Assembly: GCA_964535215.1 (NCBI GenBank)
Contig: CAZHST010000011.1
Location: 1 to 64,000, forward strand
DNA: 64,000 nt
Source of the DNA: JACQHM01 sp964535215
GTDB taxonomy: Bacteria > Methylomirabilota > Methylomirabilia > Methylomirabilales > JACQHM01
Reading direction: 5' to 3'
Positions 15,488-23,820 of the stretch are shown here, one piece after another; the stretch's first letter is position 1, and each line of letters starts with the position of its first letter. The notes beneath the pieces were generated by a model that did no database searches, was not told where the DNA came from, and saw only the letters and a program-made list of their open reading frames with translations. Made by a program: the position numbers and the translations under genes.

Positions 15488-15615
15488 ATGGAGAAGATCC
15501 AGGGGGGAATGCCACCTTTGAAGCCGACTACTGGCTCATCGAGGAACCCGATGGGGGCATGACCTCCGTGTTGATCCCTGAGACGCTCAAGCCCAAGGCA
15601 ACCGCTGATCGCTGA
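15488..15615 (+). pseudogene. Possible small frameshifted gene of unknown function
   Basis: ATG 15488 behind GGGAGGGGGTCCT starts MEKIQGG. The sequence makes good sense only if the frame then shifts to read NATFEADYWLIEEPDGG and SVLIPETLKPKA, ending at TGA 15613-15615. A run of six Gs at 15502-15507 is a plausible slip or error site. I do not recognise the product. The 200-bp gap otherwise shows nothing. Confidence 0.3.
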
Positions 15616-15661
15616 CGGTTCCGAAGGAGTTTCCTGTCTGCCACAGGCAGGGAGGAAGGGG

Positions 15662-18631
15662 ATGGCCCTTCGACAACAGGTCATGACAGGCCGTACAGCC
15701 CTGCCAAGGGATCGCCTCAAGGGGCTGACCGTCTGGCTCCCCACGACCTTCGGGGCTCTCTTCCTCGCCTTTACGCTGACCTTCCACCACACCCTCCCGA
15801 TCTGGCTCGTCGTCCTCCTGGTCCTCGGCGCGAGTGCCGCCGGGGCTTTCCTGTTTTCCCGGTTCGTCTTCATCCAGCTCGAGCGGCAGGAGCTCCTCGG
15901 TCGTGTCGAGCTTCTGACCCAGTGGCGTCATGCCTCGGCCAAACTGATCGAGAACGGGCTGGATCTGACGAAGGGGGCGTCGCTTTCGGGGCTCCTCCAG
16001 AAGATCGTGGACCTGTCGGCCCAGCTGGCCCAGGCCCGCTACGGGGCGTTGGGTGTCCTGGACGAGACAGGGAAGATAGGCCAGTTCTACGTCACCGGGG
16101 TGGAGGCCGAGACCGCTGCCAGGATCGGCCGGCCGCCGGAGGCGATGGGCAACGTCCTGGGGGCGCTCCTCCGGGAAGGTCAGGTCCTCCGCCTGAAGGA
16201 CCTCACCCAGCATCCCCGGTTCTCCGGCTTCCCGCCGCATCATCCCATCGGCCGGTCGTTCCTGGGCGTCCCCCTCCGCTTTCGGGACACGATCCTGGGC
16301 GGCCTCTACCTCCTGGAGAAGGTGGGGGCTGACGAGTTCAGCGAAGAGGACGAGGTCCTCCTTCAGGCCTTTGCCGCTCAAGCGGCCCTGGCGGTTCAGA
16401 ACGCCAAAGCGTATGACCAGCTCCACCACCAGCAAGAGGTGCTGATGGCGCTCTACCGGGCAAGCCTCAGACTCCAGGAGCCGCTCGGGTTGAACGAGCG
16501 GCTTGACCGCCTCCTTGAGACGGCCCGAGACGTCCTCCACCTGGACCGGATCAACATCCTTCTCGCCGATCCTGAAAGCCGGTGGCTTCAGGCGGTGGCC
16601 AGCCTGGGGAGCGAGGAGCCGTTGGAGGCGCTTCGGGTCCCGATAGGCCCTGAAGGGGGGAGCCTGGCCCAGGCCTACCTCACGAAGCGGATGATCGTCT
16701 GGGAGGGCCGGGGACCGGTACCGGAGGAGCTTCGACTCAAGCCCCCTTACGACCATATCGAGGCCTTCCGCTCCCAGAACTTTGCCGTCGTCCCCCTGGT
16801 GGTCCAGGGGAAGGTGATCGGGGTCCTGGGGGTGGATCGGAAGCGGAGCCGGCAGCCTCTCGATCCAACCATGCTGAACCTCCTCCAGCTCTTTGCCACC
16901 CAGGCAGCCCTGCTCATTGAGCAGGCCCGCCTCTACCAGCAGGCGAAGGAACACACCGCGGAGCTTTCGGCCATGAACTGGGAGCTGGAGCTGGCCCGGC
17001 GGGCGGCCGAGGAGGCGAACCGGCTCAAAAGCGAATTCCTGGCCAATACCTCCCACGAGCTCCGGACCCCCTTGAACGCCCTGATCGGCTTTCTCCAGCT
17101 CCTCCTCCATGGGCTCTGCGACAGCCCCGAGGAGGAGCGGGAATACGTCCAGCGGGCCCTGGCCGCTTCTCACCACCTCCTCACCCTGATCAACGATGTC
17201 CTGGACATCGCCAAGATCGAGGCGGGCCGACTAAAGCTCCACCGAACCCGGGTCGGGCTGGCTGAGCTTCTGGACGAGCTGGCCCGGCTGACCCAGGTGC
17301 AGGCGACCGAGAAGGGGATCCGGCTAGCGGTCGAACCGTGTGAGGAGACGATCACGGTGTGGGCCGATGCGGATCGCCTGAAGCAGATCTTCCTCAATCT
17401 CCTCAGTAATGCCCTGAAATTCACGCCCCATGGCGGGGAGATCCGGGTGAGGGCCCTCCCTCAGCCGGAGCAGGGGTATGCCCTCTGTGAGGTCATCGAT
17501 ACCGGCATCGGGATCCCGAAGGCGAAGCAGCAGCGCATCTTTGAGAAGTTCATCCAGGGGGATGGGGGCACCACCCGGCGGTTTGGGGGCACAGGCCTGG
17601 GGCTGGCCATCGCCAAGTCCTTGGTGGAGCTTCAGGGGGGCTTCATCGGGGTCGAGAGCGAGGAGGGGAAGGGGTCCCGGTTCTTCTTCACGGTCCCCCT
17701 CTGGCACCCAGAGTCCGACCGCCTCTTCCAGGATCACGGGAGCCGAACCCCCACGGTGGGAGGCGATCCCCGCTGTCCCCTGGTCCTGGTCGTCGAGGAC
17801 AACCCCGGCTTTGGCCGCTTCCTCACCTCCCTCCTCCAGAAGCACGGGTTTTCAACCCTCTGGGCCATTACCGCCGACGAGGCCTATCAGCTCGCCCAGA
17901 CGTTCCATCCCCGGGTCGTCACCATTGATTACGGTCTTCCATCCGGGGAAGGGGCAGTCCTCCGCACCGGGTGGGATCTCCTGGTGGCCCTCCAGAAGAC
18001 GCCGGAGCTGGAGGACATCGGCCTTGTCATCATTACCGGGTATGACCGGACCCTCTGGGAGCGCCTGGCCGTCCATGCCATCCCGCCGGGGGTGATCCGG
18101 CTGGAGAAGCCGGTTGAGGCCGGGCTCCTCATCGACACCATCCACAAGGTGTGCGGCCTCGACGGGGGATCCCTGGTGCGGGTGCTGGTAGCGGGCGATG
18201 ACCCGGCCATCAGCAGGATCGTCCGGCAGGCCTTTCCCCCCAAGGCCTTTCAGGTCACCGTTGTGCCGGACGGCCGGAGGTGTCTGGAGTATCTCAGCCG
18301 CCAGTGGGGGAGGGTGGACCTCCTGCTCCTCGACCTCCGGCTAAAGGAGGTGGACGGTCTCCGGATCCTCAGAGAGCTAAAGCTTAAGGATCTGATGCCG
18401 GATCTCCCGGTCCTGGTCATCGCGGATTCCGATCAGGAGCCGGAGGTTCGGCGGCTCCTCGAGGACGGAGGGATCGTCAAGGTCTTTTCCAAGCTGGAGG
18501 TCTTGAAAGAGCCTGAGATCCTCACCCGGTATATCCGGGAGCTCCTCAGGATGAAGCAGGAAACAGGTTATGGCACGAGTTCTGATCATGGCAAGGGCAG
18601 AGGACCATGCACTATGACCTTGGAAGGGTAA
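15662..18631 (+). CDS. Membrane hybrid sensor histidine kinase with two GAF and two receiver domains
   Basis: The 989-residue kinase begins with two membrane helices (residues about 21-70), then two GAF sensor domains (about 90-260 and 275-440). A HisKA domain follows with SHELRTP (H465), then the ATPase domain with NLLSNALKFTP, GIGIPKAKQQ and GTGLGLA. The first receiver (from about 706) has acceptor D756 and the second (from about 839) D891. The membrane module closely resembles that of the kinase at 50952. The catalytic core, 17050-17721, is identical in DNA to that of the kinase at 19498. It precedes the HDOD gene with a 25-bp overlap. The signal is unknown; placement suggests control of motility or chemotaxis. 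Confidence 0.9.
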   Translation: MALRQQVMTGRTALPRDRLKGLTVWLPTTFGALFLAFTLTFHHTLPIWLVVLLVLGASAAGAFLFSRFVFIQLERQELLGRVELLTQWRHASAKLIENGLDLTKGASLSGLLQKIVDLSAQLAQARYGALGVLDETGKIGQFYVTGVEAETAARIGRPPEAMGNVLGALLREGQVLRLKDLTQHPRFSGFPPHHPIGRSFLGVPLRFRDTILGGLYLLEKVGADEFSEEDEVLLQAFAAQAALAVQNAKAYDQLHHQQEVLMALYRASLRLQEPLGLNERLDRLLETARDVLHLDRINILLADPESRWLQAVASLGSEEPLEALRVPIGPEGGSLAQAYLTKRMIVWEGRGPVPEELRLKPPYDHIEAFRSQNFAVVPLVVQGKVIGVLGVDRKRSRQPLDPTMLNLLQLFATQAALLIEQARLYQQAKEHTAELSAMNWELELARRAAEEANRLKSEFLANTSHELRTPLNALIGFLQLLLHGLCDSPEEEREYVQRALAASHHLLTLINDVLDIAKIEAGRLKLHRTRVGLAELLDELARLTQVQATEKGIRLAVEPCEETITVWADADRLKQIFLNLLSNALKFTPHGGEIRVRALPQPEQGYALCEVIDTGIGIPKAKQQRIFEKFIQGDGGTTRRFGGTGLGLAIAKSLVELQGGFIGVESEEGKGSRFFFTVPLWHPESDRLFQDHGSRTPTVGGDPRCPLVLVVEDNPGFGRFLTSLLQKHGFSTLWAITADEAYQLAQTFHPRVVTIDYGLPSGEGAVLRTGWDLLVALQKTPELEDIGLVIITGYDRTLWERLAVHAIPPGVIRLEKPVEAGLLIDTIHKVCGLDGGSLVRVLVAGDDPAISRIVRQAFPPKAFQVTVVPDGRRCLEYLSRQWGRVDLLLLDLRLKEVDGLRILRELKLKDLMPDLPVLVIADSDQEPEVRRLLEDGGIVKVFSKLEVLKEPEILTRYIRELLRMKQETGYGTSSDHGKGRGPCTMTLEG
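17050..17721 (+). repeat. 672-bp exact direct repeat, copy 1 (kinase core)
   Basis: The segment from CTCCCACGAGCTCCGG to GAGTCCGACCG is identical to 19851-20522, offset 2801 bp, with no indel. It covers the whole HisKA-ATPase core. Flanking sequence on both sides is clearly diverged. Confidence 0.93.
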
Positions 18632-19485
18632 AGACCTCGAAAGATCACCTGGGGGCTCTTGCCACCCAGATCCGGGACATCTCCACCCTTCCTCACATCG
18701 CCATCCAGGTTATCAACATCGTAAACGATCCCCGCTCCTCGGCGGCTGATCTGAAGGCCGTGGTGGAGAGCGATCCGGCTTTGGCGGCCCGGGTGCTCCG
18801 GGCTGTCAATTCAGCGGCCTACGGGCTAAAGTATGAAGTGACCACCATCCTCAACGCTATCAGCCTCCTGGGATTTCACGAGGTCAAGAATCTCGTGCTG
18901 GCCGCCTCCGTGGTCAACCTCTTCCAACAGGATGTCAGGATCGGCCCCTACACCCGTCAAGGCCTCTGGCGTCACCTGGTCTCTGTTGCCATAGCGGCCC
19001 GGATGGTGGCGGCCCGGGCCGGATCGGTCCGGTTCGAGGAAGCGTTTCTCGGAGGATTGCTCCACGACCTGGGCCTCATCCTGCTGGATCAGCACTTCCA
19101 TCGATCCTTTGCCAAGATCCTTGGCCACCTTCAACCTGGGACCTCCCTGTGTGAGGTTGAGCGGCACCGGCTCGGCTTTGACCATGCGGAACTGGGGGCC
19201 CGGGTGGCTGAGACGTGGGGCTTCCCGGGGGCCATCGTCGCAGCGATCCGCTACCACCACCGGGCCGAGAGTTATCGGGGGGAACACCGGGTGATCGTCC
19301 AGGCGGTGGAGACGGCCAACTTCCTCTGTGCGTTCAAAGGGATCGATTCCATCGGCATCCCCCATGTGAATCCCCCGAGCGGGTCAATCCTGGAAGCCCT
19401 GTCCTTTGACCGGCATGGTCTAAAGGTCTTGTGTGAGGACCTGGATCAAGAGCTGGTTAAAGCCCAGGCTATGATCACCCTTTAA
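18607..19485 (+). CDS. HDOD domain protein
   Basis: The 292-residue protein is an HDOD domain nearly throughout: ISTLPHIAIQVINIVNDP, VVESDPALAARVLRAVNSAAYG, ISLLGFHEVKNLVLA, FLGGLLHDLGLILLD and TWGFPGAIVAAIRYHH. HDOD proteins are non-enzymatic or uncertain relatives of HD phosphohydrolases and often act in signalling and motility. It starts inside the 3' end of the hybrid kinase and is followed 12 bp later by a second kinase, so the three probably form one module. Confidence 0.9.
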   Translation: MHYDLGRVKTSKDHLGALATQIRDISTLPHIAIQVINIVNDPRSSAADLKAVVESDPALAARVLRAVNSAAYGLKYEVTTILNAISLLGFHEVKNLVLAASVVNLFQQDVRIGPYTRQGLWRHLVSVAIAARMVAARAGSVRFEEAFLGGLLHDLGLILLDQHFHRSFAKILGHLQPGTSLCEVERHRLGFDHAELGARVAETWGFPGAIVAAIRYHHRAESYRGEHRVIVQAVETANFLCAFKGIDSIGIPHVNPPSGSILEALSFDRHGLKVLCEDLDQELVKAQAMITL

Positions 19486-19497
19486 GAGATCGTTACC

Positions 19498-20583
19498 GTG
19501 GAGCGGCTCGAGCGGCAACTGGATGAGATCTTCGGTCCGGAAAGGGAGCAGACCAGTGCTCAGGTGAAAGCGCTCCTTGAGATGGAGACCCGCTTAAAGC
19601 AGCTTCAGCGAGAGCACGAGGTTGTTAAGCGGGAGTATCAACGCCTCGTCACCGCCATCCTCGAGGAGCGGGAGACCAGGCTCACCGAGCAGAGGATCCA
19701 TCTTCACCGGCTTGAGCAAGAGGTCACGGCACGAACAAAGGCGTTACAGGAGTATGCCAAGGAGCTGGAGGTTACTAACCGGGCGTTAGAGCAAGCCAAA
19801 GGGGAGGCTGAAGCGGCCAACCGCCTCAAGTCCGAGTTCCTCGCCACCATCTCCCACGAGCTCCGGACCCCCTTGAACGCCCTGATCGGCTTTCTCCAGC
19901 TCCTCCTCCATGGGCTCTGCGACAGCCCCGAGGAGGAGCGGGAATACGTCCAGCGGGCCCTGGCCGCTTCTCACCACCTCCTCACCCTGATCAACGATGT
20001 CCTGGACATCGCCAAGATCGAGGCGGGCCGACTAAAGCTCCACCGAACCCGGGTCGGGCTGGCTGAGCTTCTGGACGAGCTGGCCCGGCTGACCCAGGTG
20101 CAGGCGACCGAGAAGGGGATCCGGCTAGCGGTCGAACCGTGTGAGGAGACGATCACGGTGTGGGCCGATGCGGATCGCCTGAAGCAGATCTTCCTCAATC
20201 TCCTCAGTAATGCCCTGAAATTCACGCCCCATGGCGGGGAGATCCGGGTGAGGGCCCTCCCTCAGCCGGAGCAGGGGTATGCCCTCTGTGAGGTCATCGA
20301 TACCGGCATCGGGATCCCGAAGGCGAAGCAGCAGCGCATCTTTGAGAAGTTCATCCAGGGGGATGGGGGCACCACCCGGCGGTTTGGGGGCACAGGCCTG
20401 GGGCTGGCCATCGCCAAGTCCTTGGTGGAGCTTCAGGGGGGCTTCATCGGGGTCGAGAGCGAGGAGGGGAAGGGGTCCCGGTTCTTCTTCACGGTCCCCC
20501 TCTGGCACCCAGAGTCCGACCGGGAGAGGGGGCGGAGCGAGCAGGAGGTAGGGTATGGCACGGATCCTGATCGTGGAAGATGA
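19498..20583 (+). CDS. Cytoplasmic sensor histidine kinase with coiled-coil N-terminus
   Basis: The 361-residue kinase starts at GTG 19498. A long charged coiled coil (about residues 1-110, for example EMETRLKQLQREHEVVKREY) replaces any obvious sensor domain. The HisKA motif SHELRTP holds H120, followed by the ATPase domain. Its catalytic core is DNA-identical to the hybrid kinase at 15662. No membrane helix is seen. The last 29 bases overlap the receiver gene at 20555. It may be driven by the upstream hybrid kinase or the HDOD protein, but the input is unknown. Confidence 0.88.
   Translation: MERLERQLDEIFGPEREQTSAQVKALLEMETRLKQLQREHEVVKREYQRLVTAILEERETRLTEQRIHLHRLEQEVTARTKALQEYAKELEVTNRALEQAKGEAEAANRLKSEFLATISHELRTPLNALIGFLQLLLHGLCDSPEEEREYVQRALAASHHLLTLINDVLDIAKIEAGRLKLHRTRVGLAELLDELARLTQVQATEKGIRLAVEPCEETITVWADADRLKQIFLNLLSNALKFTPHGGEIRVRALPQPEQGYALCEVIDTGIGIPKAKQQRIFEKFIQGDGGTTRRFGGTGLGLAIAKSLVELQGGFIGVESEEGKGSRFFFTVPLWHPESDRERGRSEQEVGYGTDPDRGR
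19851..20522 (+). repeat. 672-bp exact direct repeat, copy 2 (kinase core)
   Basis: Identical to 17050-17721. Protein identity covers SHELRTPL through WHPESDR. Absence of even synonymous differences suggests recent gene conversion or duplication. Confidence 0.93.
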
Positions 20584-21577
20584 TCCCGATGCGGAGCTGA
20601 TCATGGAGCGGGTGCTTCGGAAGATGGGTGGGCACCAGACGACGGTCACGGAGGATCCCGAAGAGGCCCTGAAGCTGTGCCGGGCCGGCGAGGTGGATCT
20701 GGTCTTAATGGATGTCTCCCTCCAGAGGAGCAGCTATCAGGGGAAGCCTGTGGATGGGCTCGAGATCACCCGGCTCCTCAAAAGCGACGACCGGACGGCC
20801 CACCTTCCGGTCCTGCTGGTGACGGCCCACGCCATGCGGGGGGATCGGGAGCGATTCCTCGAAGCGAGCGGGGCTGATGGTTATGTGACCAAGCCGATCG
20901 CCGACTACGACAGGTTCCTGAAGACGGTGAACGGGCTGCTTTCCAGAGGAGAAACCAGCGACCGGAGACCAGAGCCTCCAGTCTCCGGTCCCCAGTCTCC
21001 AGTCTTTTCCCATGAGGCGGGAAAGCTCCTCTTTTCGGTGAAGGGGGCTCTCACGCTGATGGGGGAGCGGGCCGATGCGCTGGAACCTTCTCTCCGGGAG
21101 CTCCTCGCCATCGCCGAACGGGGGGTGAACCGCCTGATCTCCCTTCTGACGGGAACCGTCACCGGAGTCATCCGCCCCGGCCCCGGGTTTGACCCGACTC
21201 AGCTCCTCGCCTCGCTCGAAAAAAGGGCTGACGGAGTGAGAAAGATCCTTGTGGCCGATGATGAGCCGGACGTGGTGCGGGTCCTGACATCGCTGCTCGA
21301 GGCCAGGGGCTATGAGGTCATCCAGGCCTTCGATGGAAAAGAGGCCCTGGAGCAGGCCGCGAGGGAGAAACCGGACCTGATCCTTCTCGACCTCGACATG
21401 CCTGGGATGGACGGCTATGAGGTCCTCTTTTACTTAAAACGCGATGAGCGGCTGAAGCAGATCCCTGTCATCGTCTTCACCGGGTGCACCTGGGGGGAGG
21501 AGCAGGCGGCACGGGGCTTCGGGGCGGACGGGTTCTTGAGCAAGCGGTCCCGGCCGGAAGCCTCAGGAGACGGCTGA
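20555..21577 (+). CDS. Double-receiver response regulator without DNA-binding domain
   Basis: The 340-residue protein has a receiver at about 1-130 (MARILIVEDDPDAELI, acceptor in LVLMDVSLQ, TKPI) and another at about 230-335 (RKILVADDEPDVVRVLTSLL, acceptor in ILLDLDMPGMDG). The second ends SKRSRP, with the usual KP lysine motif altered. A linker of about 100 residues contains SDRRPEPPVSGPQSPV, coded by CCGGAGACC/CTCCAGT repeat DNA at 20951-21008. With no output domain it likely relays phosphate. It overlaps the kinase before it and cheY after it. Confidence 0.88.
   Translation: MARILIVEDDPDAELIMERVLRKMGGHQTTVTEDPEEALKLCRAGEVDLVLMDVSLQRSSYQGKPVDGLEITRLLKSDDRTAHLPVLLVTAHAMRGDRERFLEASGADGYVTKPIADYDRFLKTVNGLLSRGETSDRRPEPPVSGPQSPVFSHEAGKLLFSVKGALTLMGERADALEPSLRELLAIAERGVNRLISLLTGTVTGVIRPGPGFDPTQLLASLEKRADGVRKILVADDEPDVVRVLTSLLEARGYEVIQAFDGKEALEQAAREKPDLILLDLDMPGMDGYEVLFYLKRDERLKQIPVIVFTGCTWGEEQAARGFGADGFLSKRSRPEASGDG
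20951..21008 (+). repeat. Heptamer repeat tract inside the receiver linker
   Basis: GACCGGAGACCAGAG units followed by CTCCAGTCTCCGGTCC units form inverted arms within the interdomain linker of the double receiver, keeping the frame open. Confidence 0.6.
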
Positions 21578-21948
21578 TGCCGAGGAAGGTGCTGATCGTT
21601 GACGATTCCTCGACGATGCGGAAGATCCTCATCCGCTCCTTAAGGCAGGCCGGCTTTGAGGACGTGGAGGTCCTGGAGGCCGGGGACGGGGCCGAAGCCC
21701 TGAAGCAGCTCGGGGCCGGCGGCGTCCATCTCGTCCTGCTGGATGTCAACATGCCCGTCATGGATGGCTTCACCTGTCTTCAGCAGATCAGGGCCACCGA
21801 CCACCTCCGGCAGATCCCGGTGGTGATGATCACGACCGAGGGAGGGGAGGAGATGGTGGAGGAGGCCAGACGCTTAGGGGTCGGGGGCTATGTGCGGAAG
21901 CCTTTCACCCCCGATTCGATTCAGGCAGTACTTGGCCGCTTCCTGTAG
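21577..21948 (+). CDS. cheY: Chemotaxis response regulator CheY
   Basis: A single 123-residue receiver: KVLIVDDSSTMRKILI, acceptor Asp in LLDVNMPVMDG, the T in VVMITTEG and the switch lysine in YVRKPF. It would bind FliM when phosphorylated and change motor direction. ATG 21577 overlaps the stop of the preceding gene (TGATG). A phosphatase gene follows 10 bp later. Confidence 0.9.
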   Translation: MPRKVLIVDDSSTMRKILIRSLRQAGFEDVEVLEAGDGAEALKQLGAGGVHLVLLDVNMPVMDGFTCLQQIRATDHLRQIPVVMITTEGGEEMVEEARRLGVGGYVRKPFTPDSIQAVLGRFL

Positions 21949-21958
21949 AGGAGGATCG

Positions 21959-22459
21959 ATGGACCAGCTCCCAAAGCTCGTCGGTGAGGCCACCAATGCT
22001 GTGTTTGAGACGATGATCGGCCTTTCTCCTCAGGTCGGGATCCCCCGGTGGCTGAAAGAGCCGGCACCCCCCACCGACCTCGTCGGGATCATCGGGCTGG
22101 CTGGACGGTGGACCGGAGGCCTCTCCTTCCACGTCAGCCGGGGCTTGGCCGAGCGGATCTTAGCCGGGATGCTCGGACTCGGGATGGGGGAGGAGGTCAG
22201 CCTGGAGGAGGTCCGGGACGCCATCGGCGAGGTCACGAACATGATCGCCGGCCAGGTGAAAAGCCGGCTTCCGGAGGGAGACGGCATCGCCCTCTCCCTC
22301 CCCTCGGTCATCGCCGGAACCGATTTCCTCCTTCAGCCCCCGGCGGAGCCCCCAACGCTTCTGACCCCTTTCTCCTTCGAAGGGATCGCCTTTTATGTGA
22401 GCGTCACCTTAAGGAAGACCGATGGCCAGTCTCACCTCTTTCAGCGGTCCGACCGCTGA
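21959..22459 (+). CDS. cheX: CheX-like CheY-P phosphatase
   Basis: The 166-residue protein belongs to the CheC/CheX/FliY phosphatase group, which ends CheY signals. The consensus D/S-x3-E-x2-N active-site helix is exact: DAIGEVTN in EVRDAIGEVTNMIAGQVKS. One such helix, as in CheX, is seen. ATG 21959 follows GAGGAGGATCG. It ends inside the next gene, 38 bp overlap. Given the adjacent cheY, dephosphorylation of CheY-P is the most likely job. Confidence 0.82.
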   Translation: MDQLPKLVGEATNAVFETMIGLSPQVGIPRWLKEPAPPTDLVGIIGLAGRWTGGLSFHVSRGLAERILAGMLGLGMGEEVSLEEVRDAIGEVTNMIAGQVKSRLPEGDGIALSLPSVIAGTDFLLQPPAEPPTLLTPFSFEGIAFYVSVTLRKTDGQSHLFQRSDR

Positions 22460-23429
22460 CATCCTGCAGTCGCTGGCCTGGGCCTTTCAGACAGCGCTTC
22501 AGCAGGACTGTCGGAAGCTCCTGGGAAGGCCTGTTTCTTTGAACAAGCCGATGATCGGCCTCCTCCCGCCAGGGGGCATCCTCGACCCGAACCCTTGCGC
22601 CTTTGTGGAGGGAGAGATCGAAGGCTCTTCTGCTGGTCCTTTGGTTCTGGCCCTTGACCTCCGGATGGCGGTGACGATGAGCGCCCTGCTCCTCATGATG
22701 CCGCCGGACCAGATCGAGGCCAAACGCAGCCTCTTGGAGGTGAGTGAGGCGGATGTCGATGCCGTTGAGGAGATCGGGAATGTCTTGTGTGGAGCCTTGA
22801 ACCGGGTCCTCCAGCGGGAGGCAGGCAAACACTGGCACCTGAAGAAGCGTTCGGTCCAGGTCTCGGGTGGGACCATCCCCCCGGGGGAGTACATCATCGT
22901 CACCTGGCCCCTTCGCGTCGAGACCTACGACGGAATCTGGCATCTCCTGGTCCCGGTCGCCATCGGCGAGGCCCTGGCGGAGGAGATCCGGAAGGCCAAA
23001 GGGGAAGAGGCCGAAGTTAAGGAGCCCCTTGACGGGGAGAGGACTGCCGGGATCGCGATCATCGAGGGGAACGAAGCTGATGGCATCCTCTTGTGTCAAC
23101 TGTTAGAGAGGGAAGGCTTTGCCACCGCCCTCTTCTCAAAACCCGGTGAGCTGATCCAGCCGACGAAGGCTTCGTTCCCCCAGGCCATTATCCTTGATGT
23201 GGACAGCCAGCCGGCGTGGGGAGTGACCACCTGCCGGAAGCTCGCCCTTGATGAGCGGACCCGGGAGATCCCGGTGATCGCCGCGTCCAGGGCCCCCACG
23301 GCGGAGATGGTGGTGGCCCTCGCCAGGGCCGGGGTCCGGGCGTTTCTTGTGAAACCCTACACGAAAGAGACGGTGCTGGAGAAGCTCACCGCGCTAGGAG
23401 TGACGGCGAGCCGGGAGACGAGGGACTAG
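22422..23429 (+). CDS. CheC/CheX-like domain fused to a degenerate receiver
   Basis: The 335-residue protein has an N-terminal phosphatase-like domain with the exact D-x3-E-x2-N helix (DAVEEIGNVLCGALNRVL). A C-terminal receiver-like domain begins near residue 208 (GIAIIEGNEADGILLCQLLE), has Asp in AIILDVDSQPAW and a retained VKPY lysine. The acidic pocket is reduced (EGNEAD for xDDxx), so phosphorylation is uncertain. It overlaps cheX by 38 bp in another frame. A CheY-P phosphatase regulated by, or docking through, its own receiver is the simplest idea. Confidence 0.75.
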   Translation: MASLTSFSGPTADILQSLAWAFQTALQQDCRKLLGRPVSLNKPMIGLLPPGGILDPNPCAFVEGEIEGSSAGPLVLALDLRMAVTMSALLLMMPPDQIEAKRSLLEVSEADVDAVEEIGNVLCGALNRVLQREAGKHWHLKKRSVQVSGGTIPPGEYIIVTWPLRVETYDGIWHLLVPVAIGEALAEEIRKAKGEEAEVKEPLDGERTAGIAIIEGNEADGILLCQLLEREGFATALFSKPGELIQPTKASFPQAIILDVDSQPAWGVTTCRKLALDERTREIPVIAASRAPTAEMVVALARAGVRAFLVKPYTKETVLEKLTALGVTASRETRD

Positions 23430-23436
23430 AGAAGCC

Positions 23437-23820
23437 ATGAACGGCACCATTCTCATCGTCGAGGACTCGAACGCTATGAGGGGGATGGTTCGCACCACCC
23501 TCCGGTCCGCCGGCTTCGAGGTCGTCGAGGCTCAAGATGGCCTGGAGGCCCTGGGCTGGTTAGAGGGGAGGGGGGTCGACCTGATCATCACCGACGTCAA
23601 TATGCCGGTGATGGATGGACTGACCTTCACCCGTCAGGTCCGGGCCATGGCTTCTTACCGCTTGACCCCCATCCTCATTCTGACCACCGAGGCAGGCCAG
23701 GAGATGAAGGAGAAGGGGCGGGCGGCCGGTGCCACCGGCTGGATCGTGAAGCCCTTCCACCCGGAAAAGCTCCTTCAGGTGGTGGACCTGGTTCTTCAAC
23801 GGGTTCGTAACGATGGATGA
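23437..23820 (+). CDS. cheY: Second CheY-type response regulator
   Basis: A 127-residue single receiver: ILIVEDSNAMRGMVRTTLRS, acceptor in IITDVNMPVMDG, LILTTEAG and WIVKPF. It is clearly diverged from the cheY at 21577, so the two may play different parts, for example motor switching and phosphate sink. It overlaps cheA by 8 bp, which suggests coupled translation. Confidence 0.9.
   Translation: MNGTILIVEDSNAMRGMVRTTLRSAGFEVVEAQDGLEALGWLEGRGVDLIITDVNMPVMDGLTFTRQVRAMASYRLTPILILTTEAGQEMKEKGRAAGATGWIVKPFHPEKLLQVVDLVLQRVRNDG

Noticed and set aside
15587..17176. Long minus-strand open frame of 529 codons
   Set aside because: It is antisense to the hybrid kinase, with no domain or ribosome site. 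The same shadow recurs over the duplicated kinase core.
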